Assembly (NCBI RefSeq): GCF_027172205.1
Contig: NC_070614.1
Coordinates: 32,726,001 to 32,790,000, forward strand
DNA from: Podarcis raffonei
Lineage: Eukaryota; Chordata; Lepidosauria; Squamata; Lacertidae
DNA: 64,000 nt
Direction: 5' to 3'
Shown: piece after piece, positions 55,236 to 64,000 of the stretch
How the letters are laid out: each line of letters begins with the position of its first letter
Position numbering within the stretch: position 1 is the first letter of the stretch
Notes under the pieces: model-generated
Databases searched by the model: none
What the model was told of the DNA's origin: nothing
The model's input: the letters and a program-made list of their open reading frames with translations, nothing else
Program-made: the position numbers and the translations under genes

Positions 55236-55285
55236 TCTTGGGGAAACCCAGCCAGATGGGCGGATGATGATGGTGGTGATGATTA
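55236..55285 (+). mobile_element. CR1 3' end scrap
   Basis: GGGGAAACCCAGCCAGATGG, then GCGGATGATGATGG, is the last part of a CR1 terminus with an altered tail. Confidence 0.5.
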
Positions 55286-56350
55286 TAGATCATCTTCAAG
55301 GTAGAGACGGGGACATGATCAACCCCTGGGGGGCTCTTTTTGGTTGGGATCTGATGATTTGCGTCAACTGGTAGCGTAGTTTTTTACTGCGGAAGGGGAG
55401 GCGAGGCTTAGGGTTTTTTCTCTCTTTGAAGCTCTTACTTCCGTGGTGCACAAATGTATAGGGCTGCTAATAGTTATTCATTGGCACATTTTTAAAAGAT
55501 CTTTTGGCGCGAGTGATAGCTGCGCCTTCCTGGCAGCCAGGAGGTGGGGTTAGGAGACCATTGGATCACACCCGTGATTCTTGGGACTGTCCTCTATACA
55601 CGTGTGTTTTATTCTAGAGCCATGCATGCAAGATCAATCCGCCTTAAATACTTTGTGTACTCCCATCGCCTTGATTAAAAATATACCAGAGTAGCTGAAG
55701 TTGTTTCAGAGGCAACCTTCCGTTCGTGCAGTGCATCTTTCTTAATGCCACGGTCGCTTTACTCTGCTTTTGTTATTCTGAATTTTGGACTAAGGGTCCA
55801 TAAATCAGAGGAGATTACCATGCCTTAATATCCTTCAGTTGCCTTCCTGTTCTTTTGTTTGGGCGACATAAAGTAGGTTTTCCCTTCACAGTCCAGGGGC
55901 AAAATGGAGATTATAATCTAAGGCAGATGGTGTTTAATTACAAACTCTGGGGTAATAAACATGAAGCAGGGATGTGTGATTGCATTCAAGGCCCACCTTA
56001 GTGGCAGTGTCTAAATTTTCCTTCCTTCCTTGGAAAAGGTGTAATTAGGCTCATTGGCTTTTTTTGATGGATGAAATATTCATTGTGGCGATCACACAAA
56101 GAATCATTGTTCAAGGAAAAGGTGGGTTTTTTTGTCCTGCCTGCTCATGTTCTTCCACAGGAAGATTTCAGTTGTAGAGAACAAAGAGTTTTTACTGTGG
56201 GGACAGCCAGCGGCCAAAGAAAGGCCTTCTCTCAGCCAAGATGCAACTTGCAAAAGTGCTGGGCCTTTTAAAGAGGGTTCGTTGTAGTTGTTATATTTTT
56301 ACACCCTCTGAACAATAGTATCAACAGGCCACTCACCTCTTCCTCAACCT

Positions 56351-56778
56351 TTTGCGTGTTGAGGTCCCCAATCCACCCCCCAAAATAACTCACAACGGAC
56401 ACGTAATTTTTTGTTTAAGATTTTTGGCATGATTTTGGCCACAACTTTATTAAAATACAAACTGTGAGTGGTTGTTTAGGCATTGGTTAAGACTATCTGT
56501 CCCCCCGCCTGGGGACAGAACTGACTTCCGGGCACCACCGAAAGACAGTGCGGGGGAAAGCAAGTCGGGGAAGAATTGGAGCTGAGACACAGACCCTCAA
56601 CTCTCACCCGCCTGCTCCCCGAAGGCTTGCCGGCCCTAGTCCCATTCCAGGGATTGGACGAAAAGATGGCAAGCCCCAGGATTCCTTTAACGGAATTCCC
56701 TTTCCGCAGCAACCATGGAGGGGCAGGCCCAGCCTATCCTAACCCCTCCTCCACCAGATTTATAACCAATGCCTAACC
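56351..56778 (-). repeat. Ngaro split direct repeat B2
   Basis: 428 bases, by eye identical to 57165-57592. It forms the 3' end of the element. The shared unit starts TTTGCGTGTTGAGG on the + strand. Confidence 0.9.
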
Positions 56779-56946
56779 ACAACCTTACAAGTTGTGACGA
56801 TTTGCTACGCAGTAGGCAAAAACCACCCAGCCAGCCAATTTGCCAGGTGGAAAAATTCCTACCAGGCCCCTGCTCAAAGGCAGACGACCCCATGACAGGC
56901 ATAGCAAGGTCAACGCAACAACCCCTTATTCTAGGGCGGGTGGGCG

Positions 56947-57167
56947 GGTGATCCGTTGCACGCAGCAAAAGAGAAAGTAGAAGGCTGCATGCAGAGTATT
57001 TAAACCTTTTACCCCTCCCACCAAAATTGCAACATAACTTTTCCCCCAGCAACTCGGCAATCCAATCAATGCCCCCTGGCCATCTTGGAGAACTTACCCA
57101 GCAACAAAGGGGGTGGCTCAGTAGACCCCACCGCAACACGTGCTCTCCCTGAAGGAGAACACGCTTT
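56947..57167 (-). repeat. Ngaro split direct repeat A2
   Basis: 221 bases matching 62891-63111 with one visible difference. It overlaps B1 by the three bases TTT. A 168-base unique segment separates it from B2. Confidence 0.9.
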
Positions 57168-57592
57168 GCGTGTTGAGGTCCCCAATCCACCCCCCAAAAT
57201 AACTCACAACGGACACGTAATTTTTTGTTTAAGATTTTTGGCATGATTTTGGCCACAACTTTATTAAAATACAAACTGTGAGTGGTTGTTTAGGCATTGG
57301 TTAAGACTATCTGTCCCCCCGCCTGGGGACAGAACTGACTTCCGGGCACCACCGAAAGACAGTGCGGGGGAAAGCAAGTCGGGGAAGAATTGGAGCTGAG
57401 ACACAGACCCTCAACTCTCACCCGCCTGCTCCCCGAAGGCTTGCCGGCCCTAGTCCCATTCCAGGGATTGGACGAAAAGATGGCAAGCCCCAGGATTCCT
57501 TTAACGGAATTCCCTTTCCGCAGCAACCATGGAGGGGCAGGCCCAGCCTATCCTAACCCCTCCTCCACCAGATTTATAACCAATGCCTAACC
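57165..57592 (-). repeat. Ngaro split direct repeat B1
   Basis: 428 bases, by eye identical to B2 at 56351-56778; it lies directly after the hydrolase-like segment in element orientation. Confidence 0.9.
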
Positions 57593-57609
57593 GCCAATCG
57601 AGCCCTTTA

Positions 57610-58225
57610 TGCTCGCCGCCAACCACTCACAATCCCAACCCATTCTTCAACCCTTCAATTACCGCATCCAACCAGACATCATTCCCCAGCTCGGAAAGAT
57701 GTACCCCATCATTGCGGTAAAGGGCCAGAGCCTTGAAGGTAATATCTGGGTTGTAAATCACCAACCCACCCAATTCCGTTACCCTTTTGCTCACTGCGGA
57801 ATTAATTCGCTTCCTGGCCCTTTCAGCAGCCTTGGGTTGAGAAATGCCCAGCCAATTGCTCCTTTGCAGCAATTGTGACCAAAATATTTTAACGGTGGTA
57901 TTAAGGTCACCAACTCCCCCAAGTCTCTTTGAATTGTGGAGCGCCAAGTATAGCAATCAACCTTTGCTATATCATTCTCCCCCAACTGCACCACAATTCC
58001 CAAAGGGGGACCATGTGAAAGCACCCTCCGCTTAATTAGTGGGATGAATTCACTCCACCGCATTCCCCGTCTGGATATCCACGACACCTGTACGTGCTGT
58101 GGGAAGCCAAGATCCGGTCCCCTTCCAGACTGCCTCGCTCTGATGCCAGCCCAGTGAACGATGCTGTGCCCCACAATCCAGATACGGACTGGAGCGAGAC
58201 CTACAGGATGGAGAACAAGCACACA
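57610..58225 (-). pseudogene. SGNH-hydrolase-like segment of the Ngaro fossil
   Basis: On the minus strand this region shows the family blocks in order: IWIVGHSIVHWAG (block I, serine), QLGEND (block III) and DGVHLSELGN (block V, Asp/His). SGNH hydrolase domains of this kind are known from vertebrate Ngaro elements; their role in the life cycle is unclear. Broken copy. Confidence 0.75.
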
Positions 58226-58238
58226 TCAATACAATAAT

Positions 58239-58810
58239 TCAACATCTCTTCCGCACGTAACCCTTGAACGCATCAGACTTCCACCGGCCCAAGTCCTTAA
58301 TCCTGTGGGCCAACAACCCCCAATGGGCTGCTGTTGTAGCAGCACCAATGCGAAAGGAATGGGGTGCAAAACCATAAGCCGGGACCCCACAAGCAGAAAT
58401 AACCTTACGCATTACCTTGGAAAACTGATGCCGTGCCAAGGGACAACCATTTTCATGAATGAACAGTGGATCCCCCCCCCAGAGGGCCTCACTGCTAAGA
58501 ATTTCCTCAAATCCTTAACCGGGCTGAATGAGGCGTGTTCAGCGGTAGGCAAGCCGCAGGCTGCAATAACTGGCGCACGACGTGAGCAATTAGATGCCTG
58601 TCGAACCGGAACCCATTTCTGTGCACTAAGATCGAGCCAGCCCCCAAGGGAACGAAAAGCCAAATATTTCCGGTATCCAATAACAGGGCAAGGGCCCACC
58701 TCACCTGTGACTGGAAGCCTGATGGTGGCAAACCTGCTCACTAGGTCTGACTTAGAGCTCCAGACACTTATGACAAGCTCCAACGCAGATAAGGAAAAGT
58801 CCTGAGGCAA
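58239..58810 (-). pseudogene. Tyrosine-recombinase segment of the Ngaro fossil
   Basis: The minus strand shows HSFRIGAATTAAHWGL and LGRWKSDAFKGYVR, the HxxR and C-terminal Tyr blocks of tyrosine recombinases. DIRS-type elements use this enzyme in place of a DDE integrase. Broken copy. Confidence 0.8.
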
Positions 58811-59599
58811 TAAGCCTCCAAACTCTCAGCCCCGTGCTGGCTCCAACACAATTTCCCCAACCCTCAGTACACCAAAATTACAATGGAATACTGAAAGAAG
58901 ACTCGTCTTGATCTTGAACCAGCCGACAAGTCTTAACTTGTTGCGGATACTGCATAGGTCAAAGACTGACCGGCTTCCTGCCTGCTGTCCTGTGAAGGTT
59001 GGAGCCTATTCCAACCTTCCGAGACCCTGCGCACGACACACTTTTAGAAGGGTCTCTGAAAAATTAAAGCTTTACTCTAGCAGACATTGCAGCGGACTGA
59101 ATTCTGATAGTTTTAACAGTGTATCCGATCTGCAGCAGGTGGGCGAATTACTGCAGGTCCTGCTCAGAAGATGGGGGCAGGTTCCTCTGAATGGCCGAGG
59201 ACTGCCAACTAAATTTTAAGAAATCAGTCCAGGCCTTCTCATAAGACCTTAAAGCGGATGGGGAAACGTAAGCTACTACTCCTCATAATTATTAATTGTT
59301 GCCAAGTGCCACAGGAGCTCCGGAAAAATCCGGCTATAGCTGGGCGTCCAGAGCCCAGGATCTGAAGCTCTCCAACTGAAAAAACGGGATAGAGCGACAG
59401 CGAAAACATTAGACGATCCCGAAATAAAGAGAGCAGAAATGCAATATTAAACCTTAAGCAGTGCGAAGACTCTGCCAGAGCACGAGGACCGTTTTGCCAG
59501 GACTCTCACACTGCTTGGTTATCAGACCAAGACAGACCCGACGGTCCCTAAACTCCTCAGTCCAGATGTGCGCTGACACTACAATGGGGAAAACTCGAG

Positions 59600-60830
59600 A
59601 AAAGTTAGGTCACATGTGATTGCCTTGCCCTGCCAGGCTCAAGGCCACTGTACATGATGATGAAAGGACCCCGGGCCATGAGACCACCTGGCCAAGCGGG
59701 AATGGAAGGGGCAGCCTGGAGCAACCACCCTGCATGCAAAATTTAACTGACCTAGGAACGATAGGATCTGACAAAGCAACACTTGCTTCAGAGGAAGTAT
59801 TACAAGAATAACGTCCTTCAAGGCAAACAGCTTTTCCACAGGCAAGCAGATGTTTGAGCAATGGTATCCAGCTAGCCCCCAAATACGTTAAAAGGGGCAG
59901 TAGGAGCCACTGTCCTCCACTGCCAACAGAACACCCAGCTCCTCAGGGAATAAAGGGGCGTCCAGTTAGCCTAAGCAGTGGCTGGTGTCACATGAACCAG
60001 CCAGTAAAATAATCCACATAACGATACCCCCAGTTAAACGAGTCTTGACTCACAATGTTCAATCCAGAAAGGCGCTAAAGGACTCAAGTGCTGCACAGCC
60101 TATTGAGCAACCCACCGGCATCGCCTTATCAATATAAGGACCATCCAATTAAAGCCTAACTAGTTAAAATCTTGAGGGTGAACCGGCAGCAGCCTAACAG
60201 CCGATTCAATATCGCATAATGCCAACAAGGCACCTCCTCCAATTTGTTGGTAAGCTCAACTGCCTGATCCAAAGATGCATATTTCACGGAACAATTCCGG
60301 AGGGATAGCATCATTCACTGAGGTGCCTTTGGGATGCGATAAATATGGATCAGATGGAATTATATGGGGCTTTCTTAGGGACGATCCCCAATGGGGATAA
60401 ATGAAAATCGGGAATAGAAGGAGAATCAAGGGGATCCCACCATACGTCCCAATGCAAGCTGCTTCCTAACCTTCTTTCAGGCTACCACAGGTAGCTCTCT
60501 AACTGGCTTTTGAGTTGCTGTATTCCGAGCCACTGGCTGAAAAGCCAGAGGAATCCCAAACATTGGGAAAAATCCTTCCCACAAGCACAAAGCCACTGAC
60601 CCATCTAGATAACCTTTTAGCCAGGCTTTCAAGGGAGATATTTTTATGGAAATATGGGCAAGAGGTATTGAGTTATTGCTTGCCGGCGCCCGCTTGGGCA
60701 AGATGCCCTGCCTCGTGTTGCCACCATGATGTGTAAATTTACAGGGCCAACGTTGGCCAGAAACCCTAAAGAAGTCCCAACAAAGCTGCCACCGGGCCAG
60801 CTTCCTGCATACCAACTTCAGGTTCTATTG
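59600..60830 (-). pseudogene. Reverse-transcriptase / RNase H region of the Ngaro fossil
   Basis: Minus-strand pieces such as LGQLNFACRVVAPG (a typical DIRS RT/RNase H block) and ISPLKAWLKGYLDG near the N-terminal side mark the polymerase region. It is heavily broken and I do not attempt domain limits. Confidence 0.6.
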
Positions 60831-60957
60831 CTCAGGGAATTTCCATTTGAAATGTGGAGCTGCGCAAGTGGTCCACATGTCCCCGTCCCTGGGATCCTAG
60901 TGAGCTGAGGGGATGATGGCAGCCCTGCATCTAACATTCCCATCATAGTGAATTACC

Positions 60958-61016
60958 ACTTATAGAATAGTGGGGTTGGAAGGGACTCCAAGGATCATCT
61001 AGTCCACTCTCCCACA

Positions 61017-61051
<35 letters not shown>

Positions 61052-61400
61052 TAATAATAATCTATTTGTACCCCGCCCATTTGGCTGGGCTTCCCCAGCC
61101 ACTCTGGGCAGCGTCCAAAAAAATATATATATTAAAATACAGTAATGCATCAAACATTAAAAGCTTCCCTAAACAGGGCTGCCTTAGATGTCTTCTAAAA
61201 GTCTGGTAGTAGACATCTGGTGGGAGGGTGTACCACATGGCGGGTGCCACTTCCGAGAAGGCTCTCCACCTGGTTCCCTGTAACTTGGCTTCTCACAGTG
61301 AGGGAACCACCAGAAAGGCCCTCGGCGCTGGACCTCAGTGTCCGGGTAGAGTGATGAGGGAGCATGCAGCTGTCCCAAACAGGGACCAATCCTGCAACCT
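60958..61400 (-). mobile_element. CR1 LINE 3' piece inside the Ngaro fossil
   Basis: TTGGAAGGGACTCCAAGGAT precedes an (AAT)n run (61019-61063). Then come CCCCAGCCACTCTGGGCAGC, CACCTGGTTCCCTGTAACTT and CTGGACCTCAGTGTCCGGG, all CR1 3' words in reverse. Confidence 0.8.
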
Positions 61401-62034
61401 AGGCATTACCGGCACCATACGCTGACCAGCTGAGCTATCCAGGATGATCCCTAAAGACCCGGAACAGCCTCACCCTGACCCCTGGAGAGGTCCAAGGTGA
61501 TGTCTGAATCATCATCAGAGCCCAGGGATGATTTACCTGCAAGGAGGTGTAAGCATCATCCCTGCTCCGCTTTTTTCTGCCTCTGAAGACGCTTCCTTCT
61601 GGAAGAAGGCACCTGGGGCATCAGCAAGTCATCCTCTGCAGGAGAGGCAAGCTCTGGAGGCATCTGCAAAGGCCCTGTCATAGACTCCAAAAAGAAAAAA
61701 CCTAAACAATGTGAGGAACAGGTGAAACCAATGCTTTGTGCACCATATGGGGACGCTATTCAGGCCAGAAACGCTGCCAGAGGCCATCAAATTATAGGGC
61801 CAAGCGGGCCAAGCCCTAGGATCACCTGCTAGGCCAGACATAAATGTTTCCAATGAGATAACAAACTTGAGGCAGCCCGCCGCCTGTCCAGGTACCCCTG
61901 CTTGCCCTTTAGAGGGAAGCACCTCCTCAAGAAACCCAAAGTTCTTTTTGGGAGCAATATCACAAATGGGCCAAACTACCCAGCAACAAAATAGTCCAAA
62001 AGGAGCAGCATGTTTTGCTTTGTTATAACAATGG

Positions 62035-62108
62035 CTAAGTGGGGGATATGAACCCTGTCTCCCAGGTCCTAGTCCTGCACTCTAGCCACTAAGCCACAAT
62101 GGCTCGTC
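62035..62108 (-). mobile_element. tRNA-SINE head inside the Ngaro fossil
   Basis: On the minus strand GAGCCATTGTGGCTTAGTGG, then GACAGGGTTCATATCCC, has A- and B-box-like words of a squamate tRNA SINE. Confidence 0.55.
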
Positions 62109-62890
62109 TCTAAAACGGCAGTCGCCACTATCAGGGCAAAACAAACTTGAAGAAAATAAACTTGTTCAGAAACAGCATAGTTAAAGAGCATACAAAGAGT
62201 GCTCATTGGAGGCACAGAGAGCCTCTGGCTCCACTCTGTCTGCCTAAGATATACATTAGCAACAAGTGAGCCTGCAAACAAACAGATAAATTCTTATAGA
62301 GAAAGAGAGTCACATGTCACAGTGACTTAACAATTACTGTACTGCTAACTGTAGCAGGCTAGGCTTGAATGATATGTGCAGGCCGAGCAGGCCGTGAAGG
62401 CCTCCCTGCTTCTGCTCTCTGCCTTTTATAGTCTCATTGCAATATTAAAGGAACTCAATATAGTGCTCCCGCCCAAGGCTAGATTAAAACTTGGCCAACA
62501 GCACTGCACGCACCCAAAATAAAGCCAACCTATGGGGATACTATAAATGAAAGTGATTCCAGGTAAGCTGGGAACAGCCCTGACTAGCCCCACAATCAAA
62601 CAGGCGAAAATGGGGAAAACCTCTTTGCAAAAGAAAGCCCCTAATGGGGGCTCTCTCCCTATTGGGAAAGGCAAGCCCAGGAGGATTATGCACAGGCAGC
62701 GCTCACAGTTACAGGGAGAATCTTCCCAAAGGGCAGGGTAAGGGGTGGGGTGGGAAATCAAACAGAAAAAAGGGGGGGAATTAAATTAATTAAGGGACTA
62801 GAGAAGACTAAAAAGAAGGGGAAAATAAAGAAATGTAACCAGATAATGAGAAAATCGCTCCACTGTCCTCCAGACGGTCCAAGTGCTCCA

Positions 62891-63111
62891 GGTGATCCGT
62901 TGCACACAGCAAAAGAGAAAGTAGAAGGCTGCATGCAGAGTATTTAAACCTTTTACCCCTCCCACCAAAATTGCAACATAACTTTTCCCCCAGCAACTCG
63001 GCAATCCAATCAATGCCCCCTGGCCATCTTGGAGAACTTACCCAGCAACAAAGGGGGTGGCTCAGTAGACCCCACCGCAACACGTGCTCTCCCTGAAGGA
63101 GAACACGCTTT
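62891..63111 (-). repeat. Ngaro split direct repeat A1
   Basis: 221 bases matching A2 (56947-57167) with one visible difference; it is the 5' end of the element on the minus strand. Confidence 0.9.
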
Positions 63112-64000
63112 ATTGAAACAAGTGGCCTAGCAGGAAGTGGTAGCTTTGATCTAATAAGCGATCTTTACCTGTTCATATTTATATTGATGCATCTGCATAT
63201 TTTTATGCAAAAGAAAAGGAACTTCTATTGATGTTTTGAGAGTACATTCAAATTCAGGTGGCAATCTTACACATACATGGGAGTAAGACTGTATTTAGCA
63301 GTCAAAGCCTTGCCATATTGCACTGGCCAAGGCAGATAGTGGGGGAACATTTTTTTTCTTCTTTTGCTATGCCAGTTCCAGGCTGGCTTGGCCTAGCTTC
63401 TGTGATAGGAATTTTGAGGTCTTAGATATATGGTAATGTTCATAAGTGTACCAAGCAAGCACGTACATAGATCAGCACAGGAAGACTGACCTGAAACCAT
63501 TTTGATTCCCAAACTGACCAAAAGTTTTCCCTGCAAGGAGGGAGGGGGGTCAGGGAGCCTTCCCATTGTCCCAAGAATTGAGTAATCAGTATTTTAATGG
63601 GTGACAGACTATCAGGAAAGGCAAGCAGGAAAGGAAATCAGATAACCTGGCAAACAGGAAAAACAACATTCAAATTTCTGTTTTAGACTGCCTTTTCTGT
63701 GATGTAGGTTTGATGTATCTGGGGGATGGTCTTAGGTTACACCCCTTCTGTGATGTATGTATGATGTTTCTGGGGGTGGTCTTGATCTACAGGGTGGCAA
63801 TCTCAAAAGTCTTTATAAGGCTGGGTTCCTCTTCCTTTCCTGGAGATCAAGCTTACTAGCTGCTTTGCTTCTCAATATTCTCTGGTTGGCCTCTGTTATT
63901 TTCTCCTACCAATAGGGAACCTACGTAAGGACTCTATATGGGCTCTTCGATACCCCATAAGGGAAAAGGGCAATTTTTGTTTACAACACTTCCTTGTGGA
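63112..64000 (+). other. Right flank, possible LTR fragment
   Basis: No gene is visible. About 63697-63790 holds two copies of a roughly 50-base unit (TTCTGTGATGTAGGTTTGAT and CTTCTGTGATGTATGTATGA). It is followed by a TATA-like CTTTATAAGG (63811) and a pyrimidine-rich stretch. Duplicated upstream units before a TATA box suggest a retroviral-type LTR cut by the window edge. The family is not identified and this could be another repeat. Confidence 0.3.

Larger units (their letters stand above)
56351..63111 (-). mobile_element. Ngaro-type (DIRS order) tyrosine-recombinase retrotransposon, broken
   Basis: On the minus strand the order is A1 (63111-62891), gag-like/leader part, reverse transcriptase and RNase H part, tyrosine recombinase, SGNH hydrolase-like part, then B1 (57592-57165), A2 (57167-56947) and B2 (56778-56351). 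This A1...B1-A2-B2 split-direct-repeat layout, with recombinase and hydrolase, is the Ngaro signature. The ends look whole; the coding interior is broken, with roughly ten or more interruptions by impression. A CR1 piece and a tRNA-SINE piece lie inside. A1 and A2 differ at one position that I see in 221, and B1 and B2 look identical over 428, so the insertion seems young. No target duplication is expected or seen. Confidence 0.88.

Noticed and set aside
58161-58805. 214-codon + strand open frame
   Set aside because: It lies opposite the recombinase region of the Ngaro fossil and shows no family likeness.

Overview
This is vertebrate nuclear DNA, almost certainly from a squamate reptile. Intron-rich genes sit among a squamate mix of repeats: a Sauria-type tRNA SINE, a second tRNA SINE of the 'gagagccagtgtggtgtagtgg' kind, a Bov-B LINE 3' end, several CR1 3' ends, L1 remnants, MIR-like SINEs, hAT-type palindromic elements and at least three mariner-type miniature families with TA ends. 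The mariner and hAT families remind me of lacertid lizards, but that narrower placement is only an impression.

Two host genes are recognisable, both on the + strand. ARHGEF40 (SOLO, a Rho guanine nucleotide exchange factor) runs from about 4.5 kb to 28.8 kb. I can place 19 coding exons with compatible phases, covering the N-terminal SOLO region, a long low-complexity Glu/Ser-rich exon, the CRAL-TRIO/Sec14-like part, the DH domain and the PH domain. Two conserved pieces seem to be missing: the spectrin-repeat exons and the short exon after the PH domain. The flanking exons still join in frame in both places. ZNF219 (C2H2 zinc-finger transcription factor) runs from a CpG-island promoter at about 34 kb to a poly(A) signal at 51.94 kb. 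It has a short start exon coding Met-Glu, three further coding exons and ten visible zinc fingers, one of which I do not recall from the human protein. One of its introns is of the GC-AG type. In mammals these two genes are also neighbours (human 14q11.2), which supports both calls.

Layout: 1-4.4 kb, repeat-rich upstream DNA; 4.5-28.8 kb, ARHGEF40; 28.8-33.8 kb, intergenic; 33.8-34.95 kb, CpG island and ZNF219 first exon; 34.3-42.5 kb, first ZNF219 intron, with a striking 100-nt hairpin at 36.1 kb; 42.5-51.96 kb, ZNF219 coding exons and 3' UTR; 52-56.3 kb, intergenic with L1 remnants and an unassigned CpG/CRE promoter-like patch at 54.85-55.2 kb; 56.35-63.11 kb, a Ngaro-type (DIRS order) tyrosine-recombinase retrotransposon fossil on the minus strand with all four split direct repeats (A1, B1, A2, B2) and a SGNH-hydrolase segment; 63.1-64 kb, a possible LTR fragment.

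The least ordinary items are the Ngaro fossil (nearly identical ends around a broken interior), the intronic hairpin with a perfect 22-bp outer stem, the in-frame absence of two ARHGEF40 segments, and in ZNF219 the GC-AG intron, extra finger and cluster of upstream AUGs.
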